A DNA stretch of 23,938 nucleotides from Stenotrophomonas sp. UBA2302 (GCA_002345545.1 DDVW01000030.1:1-23938), one strand, 5' to 3'; numbered from the stretch's first letter, positions 1-9,441 are shown. The notes: generated by a model not told the origin, from the letters alone. Numbers and translations are program-made.

Positions 1-21
1 AACAGCAACAGCAACAGCAAC
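1..21. repeat. AACAGC hexamer tandem repeat
   Basis: Three and a half perfect copies of the hexamer AACAGC open the window, downstream of the RND operon's last stop codon. It may extend to the left of the window. No function is assigned; short tandem repeats like this are prone to slippage. Confidence 0.7.
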
Positions 22-108
22 CAAGGCCGCTGAAGAAGGCGACAACCTGGGTCTCGCTACTCAGGGGTAACGAGCCGTCGGGATAACAGCACTGCCGCCC
101 GCGTGTGT

Positions 109-129
109 GGACGCCCCGGCCGGGCATCC
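109..129 (-). terminator. Hairpin 20 nt past the end of the RND operon
   Basis: Arms of 8 bp (one G-U pair when read as minus-strand RNA) enclose a 5-nt loop, centred on a CCGGCCGG-like core. It lies just downstream of the mdtC-like stop codon on the minus strand. There is no U-tract, so this is a possible transcript-end structure rather than a canonical intrinsic terminator. Confidence 0.35.
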
Positions 130-148
130 CCGTACACAAGACCAGCGA

Positions 149-3100
149 TCAGGCCTGTGCCGCCCGCCGCAGCTGCTTGCGTTCCCTGCGCCGCGCCCGC
201 CAACTGCGCCAGTGCTGCTGCAGGCACGAGAAGATCACGTACAGCGCCGGCGTGCTCAGCAGCGTCAGGCTCTGCGAGATCAGCAGGCCGCCGATCATCG
301 CGATGCCCAGCGGCCGGCGCAGCTCCGAGCCCTCGCCGATGCCGATCGCCAGCGGCAGTGCCGCCAGGATCGCCACCATCGTGGTCATCATGATCGGGCG
401 GAAGCGCACGATGCTGGCCTCGCGCACTGCCTCGGCCGGTGACATGCCGTGCTCGCGCTGCGCCACCAGCGCGAAGTCGATCATCATGATCGCGTTCTTC
501 TTGACGATGCCGATCAGCAGCACCAGCGCGATCATCGAGATCACCGAAAGATCGGTGTTGGTGATCCACAGCGCCAGCAGCGCGCCCATGCCTGCCGCCG
601 GCAGCGTCGACAGGATCGTCACCGGGTGCACCAGATTCTCGTACAGCATGCCCAGCACGATGTAGACCGTGATGATGGCGGCGATGATCAGCATCAGCAT
701 CGCGCCCGGATCGGTGGCCTGGCGGAAACCGCCGCGTGCGGCCTGGCGGATGTCGCCGGGCATGCGCAGGCCGTCGATCGCCGCCTTGACGATGGCATCA
801 CCTTCGCCGCTGCTCACCCCGGGAGCCAGGTTGTAGCTCAGGTCCATCACCGTGTACTGGTTCTGGTGGGTGACCTGCGACGGTGCCAGCCCCGGTTCCT
901 GGTGGGCCAGCGCGGTCAGCGGGATCATCTGCCCGCTCTTTGAGGCCACGTACAGATCCTCGATCGCCGCCGGGCTGCCGGTCTGGCTGGGCAACGCGTT
1001 GACCACCACGCCGTACTGGTTCAGGTCGGCGTAGATGGTGGAGATCTGGCGCTGGCCGAATGCGCCGTACAGCGCGCCGTCGATGGCGCCGATGCTGACC
1101 CCGAGCCGCGCGGCCTTGTCGCGGTCGATGACGATCTTCTGCATCAGCCCGCCCTTGTCCACATCCGAGCCGACATCGCGCAGCTTGGGATTCTGCCTGA
1201 GCACCTCGACCAGCTTCGGCAGCCATTCGGCCAGCTGCGCGGCATCGTTGCCCTGCAGCGTCACCCGGTTCTGTGCGCCCTGCGAGCCGCCGCCACCCCC
1301 GCTTGAGGGCAGGTCCTGGATCGCGCGCAGGCGCACGTCCAGATCCGGGAACTGCGCGGCCTTGGAGCTGAGCCGTGCCACCACCGCATTGGTCGGCTCG
1401 CGCCGGCCTTCCTTCTCCGTATACAGCTCGATATTGAACTGCGCGCTGCTGCCCTGGCGGCTGGAGCCCAGTCGTGCGCCGACGATCTTCACCGCCGGAT
1501 CGGCCAGCAGCATGTCGCTCAGGCGGCGCTGGCGCTCGCTCATTTCGTTGAACGAGACGGTGGCCGCGGAGCTGGCGCGGCCCCAGATCAGGCCGGTGTC
1601 CTGCTCGGGGAAGGAGCCCTTGCCGACCTTGCCGGCGAGAAAGAAGGTGGCTGCGATCAGCAGCAGCGGTGTCAGCGCCAGCAGCAGCGCATGGCGCAGT
1701 GCGAAATCCAGCGCCACGGTGTAGAAGCGCAGCATGCCGGCGTGCACGCGATCGAGCAGCGGACCGATGCGCGACGGTGTGACCGGCACCGAATGCGGCT
1801 GCAGGAAACGCGCGCACAGTGCCGGGGTCAGCGTCAGCGACACCAGCGCCGACACCAGGATCGCCGCCACCAGGGTCAGGGTGAACTCGCGGAAGAACGC
1901 GCCGAGCATGCCCTGGGCGAAGATGATCGGCAGGAATACCGCGATCAGCGAAGCGGTGATCGAGACGATGGTGAAGCCGATCTCGCGCGCGCCGGCCATC
2001 GCCGCCTGCATGCGTGGCACGCCGTCATCGAGGTGGCGCATGATGTTCTCGATCACCACGATCGCATCGTCGACGACAAAACCAATGGCGATCACCAGCG
2101 CCAGCAGGGTCAGGTTGTTGAGGGTGAAGCCCAGCGTGCTCATCAGCAGCGCCGCGCCGGCCAGCGACAGCGGCACGGTGATGGCGGCGATCAGCGTCGG
2201 CGCCAGCCGGCGCAGGAACAGCGCCATGGTCAGCACCACCATGGCCAGGCTGATCATCAGGGTGATCTGCACTTCGTCCAGCGAGGCGCGGATGGTCGGG
2301 GTGCGGTCGAAGTAGGGGGTCAGCGTGGTGCCGGCATCCAGATAGCCGGACAGTGACGGGATCGCCGCCTTGACCCGGTCCACGGTGGCGACCAGGTTGT
2401 CGCCGCTGCGCAGGTACACATACATCAGCACACCGCGTTTGCCGTTGACCCAGGCGGCCTGGTAGGCGTCCTGCTGGCCATCGTAGACGGTGGCCACATC
2501 CTTCAGCCGCACCACCGCGCCGTCATGGGTGGCGAGGGCGACGTTGGCGAAATCGGCGGCCTTGCGCACCTGGTCGTTGAGCACGATGGCGGTCTGGCTG
2601 CTGCCATCGCTGAGGAAGCCCAGCGGCGAGGCGACGTTGGCCGCGCGCATCGCATTGCGCAGGTCGTCCGGGCTCAGCCCCAGCGCGTTCATCGCGCGCA
2701 GGTTGAGGTCCACGCGCACGGCAGGGGTGGAGGCACCGGCGATATCCACCTGCGACACGCCGGGCAGCTGCCGCAGCCGCTGCGCCAGCAGCGAGTCGGC
2801 CAGGTTGTACAGCTCGGCCACCGACTGCGTCTCGGAGGTCAGCGCCAGCGCGATCACCGGATCGTCGTTCGGGTTGGCCTTCTGGTAGGTGGGGGTGTTG
2901 ATGCCGGCCGGCAGGTCGGCCATTGCCGCGTTGATCGCCGCCTGCACGTCCTGCGCGGCGGCGTCGATGTCGCGGCTGGTGTTGAACATCAGGAACACCA
3001 TGCTGCGGCCGTCACTGCTGGACGAGCGCATGGTGTCGATGCCAGGCACCTGACCGAGGTGCCGCTCCAGCGGCGCGGTCACCGTGGCGGCCATGGTGTC

Positions 3101-3268
3101 GGCATCGGCGCCGGTGTTGGAGGCCTGCACGAAGATCACCGGGATGGTCAGGTTCGGCAGCGCCGCCACGCCCAGCCGCAGATAGCAGACCAGCCCGGCG
3201 AAGAACAGGCCGATCGCCAGCAGGCTGATGCCGATCGGGCGTTTGATGAAGGGCGCGGAGATGTTCAT
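149..3268 (-). CDS. mdtC: RND efflux inner-membrane pump, MdtC type
   Basis: 1039-residue resistance-nodulation-division transporter, the usual length for MdtC/AcrB-type pumps of the HAE1 group. It would sit in the inner membrane as part of a trimeric drug/proton antiporter. The N-terminus (MNISAPFIKRPIGISLL) is the typical cytoplasmic start of TM1. The proton-relay aspartate pair is in GFVVDDAIVVIEN (about residue 400), and the matching TM10 lysine is in GIVKKNAIMMIDF (about residue 923). A short glycine run (SSGGGGGSQGAQ) sits in the second porter region. It starts 6 nt after the stop of the MdtB-type gene, so the two are cotranscribed; E. coli MdtB and MdtC assemble as a B2C heterotrimer, and the same pairing is inferred here. 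MuxC of Pseudomonas is an equivalent name. Substrates cannot be read from sequence. No outer-membrane factor follows within the window. Confidence 0.93.
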   Translation of the reverse strand: MNISAPFIKRPIGISLLAIGLFFAGLVCYLRLGVAALPNLTIPVIFVQASNTGADADTMAATVTAPLERHLGQVPGIDTMRSSSSDGRSMVFLMFNTSRDIDAAAQDVQAAINAAMADLPAGINTPTYQKANPNDDPVIALALTSETQSVAELYNLADSLLAQRLRQLPGVSQVDIAGASTPAVRVDLNLRAMNALGLSPDDLRNAMRAANVASPLGFLSDGSSQTAIVLNDQVRKAADFANVALATHDGAVVRLKDVATVYDGQQDAYQAAWVNGKRGVLMYVYLRSGDNLVATVDRVKAAIPSLSGYLDAGTTLTPYFDRTPTIRASLDEVQITLMISLAMVVLTMALFLRRLAPTLIAAITVPLSLAGAALLMSTLGFTLNNLTLLALVIAIGFVVDDAIVVIENIMRHLDDGVPRMQAAMAGAREIGFTIVSITASLIAVFLPIIFAQGMLGAFFREFTLTLVAAILVSALVSLTLTPALCARFLQPHSVPVTPSRIGPLLDRVHAGMLRFYTVALDFALRHALLLALTPLLLIAATFFLAGKVGKGSFPEQDTGLIWGRASSAATVSFNEMSERQRRLSDMLLADPAVKIVGARLGSSRQGSSAQFNIELYTEKEGRREPTNAVVARLSSKAAQFPDLDVRLRAIQDLPSSGGGGGSQGAQNRVTLQGNDAAQLAEWLPKLVEVLRQNPKLRDVGSDVDKGGLMQKIVIDRDKAARLGVSIGAIDGALYGAFGQRQISTIYADLNQYGVVVNALPSQTGSPAAIEDLYVASKSGQMIPLTALAHQEPGLAPSQVTHQNQYTVMDLSYNLAPGVSSGEGDAIVKAAIDGLRMPGDIRQAARGGFRQATDPGAMLMLIIAAIITVYIVLGMLYENLVHPVTILSTLPAAGMGALLALWITNTDLSVISMIALVLLIGIVKKNAIMMIDFALVAQREHGMSPAEAVREASIVRFRPIMMTTMVAILAALPLAIGIGEGSELRRPLGIAMIGGLLISQSLTLLSTPALYVIFSCLQQHWRSWRARRRERKQLRRAAQA

Positions 3269-3274
3269 CGGCGC

Positions 3275-6200
3275 TTACCGGGCCGTCTGTAGGCGGGCGG
3301 CGGTGCGTTGCTCGCGGCGGCGCGCCGCCCATTCGGACAGGCGTTCGAAATACAGGTAGATCACCGGCGTGGTGTACAGCGTGACCAGCTGCGACAGCAG
3401 CAGGCCGCCGACGATGGCCACACCCAGCGGGCGCCGCAGTTCCGAACCGATACCGGTGCCCAGCGCCAACGGCAGCGCACCGAGCATGGCCGCGGCGGTG
3501 GTCATCATGATCGGGCGGAAACGCAGCAGGCAGGCGCGGCGGATCGCGTCATAGGCGTTGGCGCCGGAGCGCTGCGCGTCCAGTGCGAAGTCGATCATCA
3601 TGATCGCGTTCTTCTTGACGATGCCGATCAGCAGCACGATGCCGACGATGCCGTCCACCGACAGACTCATCCCGCACAGGTACAGCGCCAGCAGCGCACC
3701 GACCCCGGCCGGCGGCAGTGTGGAGATGATCGTCAGCGGGTGGATCCAGCTTTCATACAGCACGCCCAGCACGATGTAGATCACCGCGATGGCGGCCAGC
3801 AGCAACAGCACCACATCTGTCTGGCTGCTGGAGAACTCGGCGGCGGTGCCGATGAACTGCGCCTGCATCTGCGACGGCAGTTCCAGCGCGGCCACGGCCT
3901 TGTTGATCGCCGTCACGCCTTCGGACAGCGAGTAGCCCGGTTCCAGGTTGAACGACACGGTGGCCGAAGGCAGCTGCTGCTGGTGGCTGACGATCAGCGG
4001 CGCGGTGCCAGGCGTGGCGGTGGCGATGGCCGACAGCGGAATGCTGCCGCCGCCCCCCAGCGCGATGCCGGTATTGCTGTTGCCGATGCCGGTGGCGGTG
4101 GAGGAGTTGCTGGAGCTGACCTGGCCCAGTGTGGTGGCGTTGCTGCCGGTCAGCGCGCCGCTGCCGTTGCTGCCGATCGCCAGCTGGTTCATCAGCGCAT
4201 CGCTGGTGCGGAACTCCGGCGCCACTTCCAGCACCACGCGGTACTGGTTGAGCTGGGTGAAGATGGTGGAGATCTGGCGCTGGCCGTAGGCGTCATACAG
4301 GGTGTCGTCGATGGTCTGCATCGGCACGCCGTAGCGCGCGGCCTTGTCGCGATCCACTTCCACATGCAGAGCGCGGCCGTGGTTGGCCAGGTTGTTGTCG
4401 ACGTCGGCCAGTTCCGGCAGCCGGCGCAGCGCGTCGGTGACGCGCGCGGTCTGTTCGGCCAGTTCGGTGCTGTCCATGTCCGACAGCGAGAACTGGTAGG
4501 CAGTGGCGGCCACGCGCGTGTCCAGCGTGACGTCCCGCACCGGCTTCAGGTACAGCGCCACGCCGGGGATGTGCGCGGCGGCGGCCTGCAACCGCGGCAG
4601 GATCACGTCCAGCCCGGCACGGTCGCCGCGGTCCTTGAGCACGATGCTCAGCTGGCCCTGGTTGAGCGTGGGATTCATGGTGCCGGCGCCGATGTAGGCG
4701 GCCACGCCGGTCACCGCTTCGTCCTGGTGCAGGGCGGCGGCCACCGCCTGGGTGCGCTGCTGCATCTGCTCGAAGGCCACGTTCTGGTCGGCGATCACCA
4801 CACCGGTGATCATGCCGGTGTCCTGGTCGGGCAGCAGACCCTTGGGGATGGCGATGTACAGCAGCACTGTCAGTGCCACCGAGGCCAGTGCGATGCCCAG
4901 GGTCAGCGGCTGGTGGCGCAGCACCCAGTCCAGGGTGCGCTCGTACAGGTGCACCAGACGCGACCATGCGGTGACCTTGCCCTGTGCCGCCGCGCGCTCG
5001 TGCGCGTCATCGCCTTCGGGCAGCTGGTCGGGCTTGAGCAGGTAGGCGCACATCATCGGGGTGAGCGTCAGCGAGATCAGCATCGAGATCGACACCGCGA
5101 TCGTCAGCACCCACGCGAACTCGTGGAACAGGCGGCCGGTGACGCCGGGCATCAGGATCAGCGGCAGGAACACCGCCACCAGCGACACCGTCAGCGACAG
5201 CACGGTGAAGCCGATCTCCTTCGCACCGACCTCGGCCGCTTCCTGGCCGTCCTTGCCCTGCTCGATGTAGCGCACGATGTTCTCGATCATCACGATCGCA
5301 TCGTCGACCACGAAGCCGGTGGCCACGGTCAGCGCCATCAGCGACAGGTTGTCCAGCGACATGCCGGTGAAGGCCATCACCCCGAACGTGCCCAGCAGCG
5401 ACAGCGGCACCGCCACCGACGGGATCACCGTGGCCCACAACCGCCGCAGGAACACGAAGATCACCGCCACCACCAGACAGATGGTCAGGATCAGGGTGAA
5501 CTGCACGTCGTGCACCGAGGCGCGGATGGTCACGGTGCGGTCGGAGAACACGTCAAGGTTCACGTCCGCCGGCAGCATGCCCTGCAGGCTGGGCAGGATG
5601 GTGCGGATGTTCTCCACCGTCTTGACGATGTTGGCGCCGGGCTGGCGGCGTACTTCCAGCAGCACCGCCGGCTGGCCGTCGGCCCAGGCGGCGATCTGGT
5701 CGTTCTCGACGCCGTCGATCACGCTGGCGACGTCGCGCAGCCGCACCGGCGCGCCGTTCTGGTAGCGGATGATGATGTCGTTGTAGTCGGCCGCGTCGCT
5801 GAGCTGGTCGTTGGTGGACAGCGTGTAGCTCTGCGTCTTGCCGTTGAGCGAGCCCTTGGGCGCGTTGACGTTGGCCTGGGTCAGCGCGCTGCGCAGGTCT
5901 TCCAGGGTCATGCCCATGTTGCTCAGCTGCGCCGGGTTGGCCTGGATGCGCACCGCCGGGCGCACGTTGCCGGCGATCGACACCAGTCCGACGCCGTCGA
6001 TCTGCGACAGGCGCTGGGCCAGGATCGAATCGGCCAGGTCGTTGACCTCGCGCAGCGGCCGCGTATCGGAGGCCAGCTTCAGGGTCAGGATCGGCGCGTC
6101 GGCCGGGTTTACACGGTTGTAGACCGGCTGGTACGGCAGCGAGCCGGGCAGGGTGGCCTGGCGGATCGCCGCCTGCACGTCCTGCGCGGCGGTGTCGATG

Positions 6201-6499
6201 TCGCGCTCCATCGAGAACTGCAGCACGATGCTGGACAGACCGGCCGAGGAGTCGGAGGTCATCATGTCCAGCCCGGAGATCTGCCCCAGCTGCCGCTCCA
6301 GCGGCGTGGTCACCAGCGAGGCCATGGTCTGCGCGCTGGCGCCGGGGTACTGCGTGGTCACCACCAGGCTGGGGGCCTCGATCTCGGGCAGGGCGGCGAC
6401 CGGCAGGCGCTGGTAGCCGAGGATGCCCAGCAGCATCAACCCGACCATCAGCAACGAGGTGGCGATCGGGCGGCGGATGAAGATAGTCGAGAAGCCCAC
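3275..6499 (-). CDS. mdtB: RND efflux inner-membrane pump, MdtB type
   Basis: 1074-residue RND transporter, second gene of the operon. The frame begins with GTG, supported by an AGGA ribosome binding site 7 nt upstream on the minus strand. The N-terminus MGFSTIFIRRPIATSLL is typical of the family. The TM4 aspartate pair is in GFVVDDAIVMIEN (about residue 399) and the TM10 lysine in GIVKKNAIMMIDF (about residue 961), so the proton pathway looks intact. It is somewhat longer than E. coli MdtB. The extra length maps to a Ser/Gly/Asn/Thr-rich stretch at about residues 772-818 (DNA 4045-4185), inside the periplasmic porter region. Expected to form a mixed trimer with the MdtC-type neighbour and to be fed by the adaptor encoded 53 nt upstream. 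The paralogous pump order adaptor-B-C matches mdtABC/muxABC. Confidence 0.93.
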   Translation of the reverse strand: MGFSTIFIRRPIATSLLMVGLMLLGILGYQRLPVAALPEIEAPSLVVTTQYPGASAQTMASLVTTPLERQLGQISGLDMMTSDSSAGLSSIVLQFSMERDIDTAAQDVQAAIRQATLPGSLPYQPVYNRVNPADAPILTLKLASDTRPLREVNDLADSILAQRLSQIDGVGLVSIAGNVRPAVRIQANPAQLSNMGMTLEDLRSALTQANVNAPKGSLNGKTQSYTLSTNDQLSDAADYNDIIIRYQNGAPVRLRDVASVIDGVENDQIAAWADGQPAVLLEVRRQPGANIVKTVENIRTILPSLQGMLPADVNLDVFSDRTVTIRASVHDVQFTLILTICLVVAVIFVFLRRLWATVIPSVAVPLSLLGTFGVMAFTGMSLDNLSLMALTVATGFVVDDAIVMIENIVRYIEQGKDGQEAAEVGAKEIGFTVLSLTVSLVAVFLPLILMPGVTGRLFHEFAWVLTIAVSISMLISLTLTPMMCAYLLKPDQLPEGDDAHERAAAQGKVTAWSRLVHLYERTLDWVLRHQPLTLGIALASVALTVLLYIAIPKGLLPDQDTGMITGVVIADQNVAFEQMQQRTQAVAAALHQDEAVTGVAAYIGAGTMNPTLNQGQLSIVLKDRGDRAGLDVILPRLQAAAAHIPGVALYLKPVRDVTLDTRVAATAYQFSLSDMDSTELAEQTARVTDALRRLPELADVDNNLANHGRALHVEVDRDKAARYGVPMQTIDDTLYDAYGQRQISTIFTQLNQYRVVLEVAPEFRTSDALMNQLAIGSNGSGALTGSNATTLGQVSSSNSSTATGIGNSNTGIALGGGGSIPLSAIATATPGTAPLIVSHQQQLPSATVSFNLEPGYSLSEGVTAINKAVAALELPSQMQAQFIGTAAEFSSSQTDVVLLLLAAIAVIYIVLGVLYESWIHPLTIISTLPPAGVGALLALYLCGMSLSVDGIVGIVLLIGIVKKNAIMMIDFALDAQRSGANAYDAIRRACLLRFRPIMMTTAAAMLGALPLALGTGIGSELRRPLGVAIVGGLLLSQLVTLYTTPVIYLYFERLSEWAARRREQRTAARLQTAR

Positions 6500-6552
6500 G
6501 GGTGATTCCTGGTGCGAAGAGGGAAGGCGGAGCAGCGGGGCGTGTCAGCGCA

Positions 6553-7785
6553 TCAGCGTGGCGGACCACCGCGTCCGCCGCGGTTGCCCTTCTGGCTGGC
6601 GGCCTTGAGTTGCTCCTCGCTGGGTGCCGGCGGCGCCTGACCCGGTGCCAGCGCGTTGACCTTGCTGCCTTCCTTCAAGCGGAACTGGCCTTCGGTGACC
6701 ACCTTGTCACCCGGCTGCAGGCCCTTGCTGATCACCACATGGCTGTCGTCGACCTGCCCGCCCTGCTCGACCTCGCGCAGGGTGACGGTGGTGTCGGATT
6801 GGATCAGATAGACGAAATCACCGGTGCTGCTGCGCTGTACCGCTTCGGCCGGCACCACCACCGCGCCGGGCAGCTCGCCCAGCTGCAGGCGCACGTTGAC
6901 GAACTGGCCGGGCCACAGGCTCTTGTCCGCGTTGGGGAACTCGGCGCGCAGACGGAAGGTGCCACTGTTGCTGCTGATCTGGTTGTCCACCACCTGCAGC
7001 CTGCCGTCGGCGTTGGTCACGTTGCCGCCTTCGCGGTCGAGCGTGGCGGTGGACAGCGGGCTGGTGGCCTGCGCGCTGCGTACCGCGTCCAGCTGCCGTT
7101 CGGGCAGGTTGAACAGCACGTAGGCCGGCTGCAGCTGGGTCACGGTGACGATGCTGCTGCCGGCGCTGACCACATTGCCCGGATCGACCGCACGGATACC
7201 GGTGACACCATCGATCGGCGAGGTGATGCGGGCGTAGTCCAGCTGCACCTTGGCCTGCTCGGCGCTGGCCTGCGAAGCGGCTACCGCGGCCTGGTATTGC
7301 GCCACCTGGTTGCGCAGCGTGGTCAGGTCGGTCTGGGCGACAAATGCGCGGTATTCAGGCGAATTGGAGCGTTCGTAGTTGGACTGTGCGGTCGCCAGCA
7401 GCGCCTGGTTCTGGCGTTTGCTGGCCAGGGCCTGGTCGTACTGGGCCTGGAAGGTACGCGGGTCGATCTGCGCCAGCAGCTCGCCCTTCTTCACCGGCTG
7501 GCCCTCGCGGAAGTTGACGCTGAGCAGCTGGCCGCCGACCTGCGGGCTGACGGTGACGGTGTTGTAGGCGCTCACCGTGCCCTGCGCGGTCACATAGACC
7601 GGCACGTCCTTGCGCTCGGCGGTCACCGCGGTGACCGGCACCGGCGCGCTGTCGCGACCACCGCCGCGCATGCCGGTTGCCTGCCCAGTGCCGGACTGCT
7701 TGCCTCCCCCCATCATCCGGTAGCCGATACCGGCCACCAGCAGCACTGCAATGACCAGCAGCACGATCTTCCAGAAACGCGACAT
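6553..7785 (-). CDS. mdtA: RND efflux periplasmic adaptor, MdtA type
   Basis: 410-residue HlyD-family membrane fusion protein, first gene of the exporter operon. ATG start with a strong AGGAG site 8 nt upstream. One N-terminal hydrophobic segment (about residues 5-22, WKIVLLVIAVLLVAG) acts as a signal anchor; there is no lipobox cysteine. Next come the first lipoyl half (EGQPVKKGELLAQIDPRTF, about residues 95-115), a coiled-coil hairpin rich in Gln/Ala, the second lipoyl half (ARITSPIDGVTGIRAVDPG), and beta-barrel and membrane-proximal domains. The C-terminus is Gly/Arg/Pro-rich (KGNRGGRGGPPR), a disordered tail. It would bridge the inner-membrane pump to a TolC-like channel encoded elsewhere. 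Confidence 0.92.
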   Translation of the reverse strand: MSRFWKIVLLVIAVLLVAGIGYRMMGGGKQSGTGQATGMRGGGRDSAPVPVTAVTAERKDVPVYVTAQGTVSAYNTVTVSPQVGGQLLSVNFREGQPVKKGELLAQIDPRTFQAQYDQALASKRQNQALLATAQSNYERSNSPEYRAFVAQTDLTTLRNQVAQYQAAVAASQASAEQAKVQLDYARITSPIDGVTGIRAVDPGNVVSAGSSIVTVTQLQPAYVLFNLPERQLDAVRSAQATSPLSTATLDREGGNVTNADGRLQVVDNQISSNSGTFRLRAEFPNADKSLWPGQFVNVRLQLGELPGAVVVPAEAVQRSSTGDFVYLIQSDTTVTLREVEQGGQVDDSHVVISKGLQPGDKVVTEGQFRLKEGSKVNALAPGQAPPAPSEEQLKAASQKGNRGGRGGPPR

Positions 7786-7845
7786 GCGAAAACTCCTGAG
7801 GGAACCGGATTGGGGGGAACAGCGGCGTAGCCGGAGAGGATAACG

Positions 7846-7923
7846 CCCGCACTGGCGACTGCAGCCATGACCGATGGGCCACGCATACAGACCTGCGTAT
7901 GCCGGTGAACGTTCCAGTGCGGG
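7846..7923. promoter_or_regulatory. Nested inverted repeats in the divergent mdtA/amidohydrolase region
   Basis: A perfect 10-bp inverted repeat, CCCGCACTGG at 7846-7855 and CCAGTGCGGG at 7914-7923, brackets a second inverted repeat, GCATAC-N8-GTATGC at 7883-7902. The whole arrangement lies in the 212-nt gap between the divergent efflux operon and amidohydrolase gene. It could be an operator or a stem-loop. No convincing -35/-10 pair was found in this gap, and no regulator gene is adjacent. Confidence 0.35.
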
Positions 7924-7997
7924 GATGGTTGACCTCGTGCGGAAGAAAGTTTTGCCCTACATTCCGGTCTTCGAGGCGTGTGCAAGGGGAAGTGTCG

Positions 7998-9311
7998 ATG
8001 GCCCGCAAGACCGTACTGGTGTCCGCACTGCTGTGCGCCCTGTCGCCGCTGCTGGCGCAGGCCCAGGACGCCCAGCGTCCGGAAGTGGCCGCCGCCGCCA
8101 CGCGCCTGCAACAGCAGGTGGTCGACTGGCGTCGTGATTTCCACCAGCATCCGGAGCTGTCCAACCGCGAAGTGCGTACCGCCGCCAAGGTCGCCGAACG
8201 CCTGCGTGCGATGGGCCTGCAGCCCCGGACCGGTGTGGCGGTGCACGGCGTGGTGGCGATCATCAAGGGTGGCCTGCCCGGGCCGAAAATCGCCCTGCGT
8301 GCGGACATGGACGCGCTGCCGGTGACCGAACAGACCGGCCTGCCGTTCGCCTCCACTGCTACCGCCGAATACCGCGGCGAGCAGGTCGGGGTGATGCATG
8401 CCTGCGGCCATGATGCCCATACCGCCACCCTGCTCGGTGTGGCCGATGCGCTGGTGGCGATGCGCGACACGCTGCCCGGCGAGGTGATGCTGATCTTCCA
8501 GCCGGCCGAGGAAGGCGCGCCGCCGCCGGAGCAGGGTGGGGCCGACCTGATGCTCAAGGAAGGGTTGTTCAAGGACTTCAAGCCGGAGGCGGTATTCGGC
8601 CTGCATGTGTTCTCCACCGTCCAGGCCGGCAAAATCGCCGTGCGCGGCGGCCCGCTGATGGCCGCCTCCGACCGCTTCTCGATCACCGTCAACGGTCGCC
8701 AGACCCACGGCTCGGCCCCCTGGAACGGGATCGACCCGATCGTCGCCGCCTCGGATCTGGTCGGCACCGCGCAGACCGTCGTCAGCCGCCGCGCCAACCT
8801 GTCCAAACAGCCGGCGGTGCTGACCTTCGGCGCGATCAAGGGCGGCATCCGCTACAACATCATTCCCGACTCGGTGGAGATGGTCGGCACCATCCGCACT
8901 TTCGATGCGGACATGCGCCAGCAGATATTCACCGACCTGCGCAACGTCGCCGAACATACCGCTGCTGCCCACGGCGCCACCGCGGTGACCGATATCTACG
9001 AGAAGGACGGCAACCCGGCCACGGTCAACGATCCGGCGCTGACCGCGCGCATGCTGCCCAGCCTGCAGGCGGTGGTGGGCAAGGACAACGTCTACGAGCC
9101 GCCGCTGCAGATGGGCTCGGAGGACTTCTCGCTGTATGCCCAGCAGGTGCCGTCGATGTTCTTCTTCGTCGGCTCCACCGGCGCCGGCATCGACCCGGCC
9201 ACCGCGCCGAGCAACCATTCGCCGAAGTTCCTGCTGGACGAAAAGGCGCTGGATGTCGGTCTGCGGGCGCTGCTGCAGGTGTCGCTGGACTACCTCCACG
9301 GCGCGCGCTGA
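7998..9311 (+). CDS. Secreted M20D-family amidohydrolase (N-acyl amino acid hydrolase type)
   Basis: 437-residue metallohydrolase of the M20D/IAA-amino-acid-hydrolase group, which cleaves amide bonds of N-acylated amino acids or small peptides. The start at 7998 is chosen over an in-frame ATG 99 nt upstream because it follows a GGGGAAG ribosome site and begins a clean signal peptide (MARKTVLVSALLCALSPLL, then AQA for cleavage at about residue 22), so the enzyme is likely periplasmic. Family motifs in order: DFHQHPELS, RADMDALPV, metal-binding HACGHDAHTA, FQPAEEG, the dimerisation-domain region around NGRQTHGSAPW, and the C-terminal MGSEDFSLY with a later NHSPKF histidine. All expected metal ligands appear present. 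The exact substrate cannot be read from sequence. It is transcribed divergently from the efflux operon. Confidence 0.92.
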   Translation: MARKTVLVSALLCALSPLLAQAQDAQRPEVAAAATRLQQQVVDWRRDFHQHPELSNREVRTAAKVAERLRAMGLQPRTGVAVHGVVAIIKGGLPGPKIALRADMDALPVTEQTGLPFASTATAEYRGEQVGVMHACGHDAHTATLLGVADALVAMRDTLPGEVMLIFQPAEEGAPPPEQGGADLMLKEGLFKDFKPEAVFGLHVFSTVQAGKIAVRGGPLMAASDRFSITVNGRQTHGSAPWNGIDPIVAASDLVGTAQTVVSRRANLSKQPAVLTFGAIKGGIRYNIIPDSVEMVGTIRTFDADMRQQIFTDLRNVAEHTAAAHGATAVTDIYEKDGNPATVNDPALTARMLPSLQAVVGKDNVYEPPLQMGSEDFSLYAQQVPSMFFFVGSTGAGIDPATAPSNHSPKFLLDEKALDVGLRALLQVSLDYLHGAR

Positions 9312-9335
9312 CCGGCGACGTAACGTCATTGCCGG
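9312..9335 (+). terminator. Hairpin immediately after the amidohydrolase stop
   Basis: The stem begins at the base after the stop codon: CCGGC-GACGT pairs with ACGTC and, after a 3-nt bulge, GCCGG. The loop is a single base between the inner arms, so the top pairs would open in practice. No T-run follows. It may mark the transcript end or protect it. Confidence 0.4.
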
Positions 9336-9429
9336 CAGGGCGGCGGCTTCAGGTTTCCGCGGCCGCGTTCCATGCGGGTGGGGCGCAGCGCGGTGATGGC
9401 CATAAAGCGGCCGGTCAAGCGCTGCGCAC

Positions 9430-9435
9430 TACAAT
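9430..9435 (+). promoter_or_regulatory. Candidate -10 element of queF (possible leaderless start)
   Basis: TACAAT, one mismatch from the sigma-70 consensus, ends 6 nt before the queF ATG at 9442. The usual distance from -10 to transcription start would put the mRNA 5' end at or next to the start codon. There is no Shine-Dalgarno sequence between them. No good -35 hexamer sits 16-18 nt upstream. Confidence 0.4.
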
Positions 9436-9441
9436 CGACGC

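Noticed and set aside
3308..6505. Very long open frame on the plus strand opposite the MdtB-type gene
   Set aside because: Rich in His, Arg, Gln and Gly as expected of an antisense frame in GC-rich DNA; the minus-strand protein has complete RND motifs.
7929..7963. TTGACC and TACATT as a promoter for the amidohydrolase
   Set aside because: The spacer is 23 nt, too long for a sigma-70 promoter; kept only as an impression.
7713..9329. Long minus-strand frames opposite the amidohydrolase
   Set aside because: The plus strand encodes a complete M20D enzyme with signal peptide; the antisense products have no family resemblance and skewed composition.
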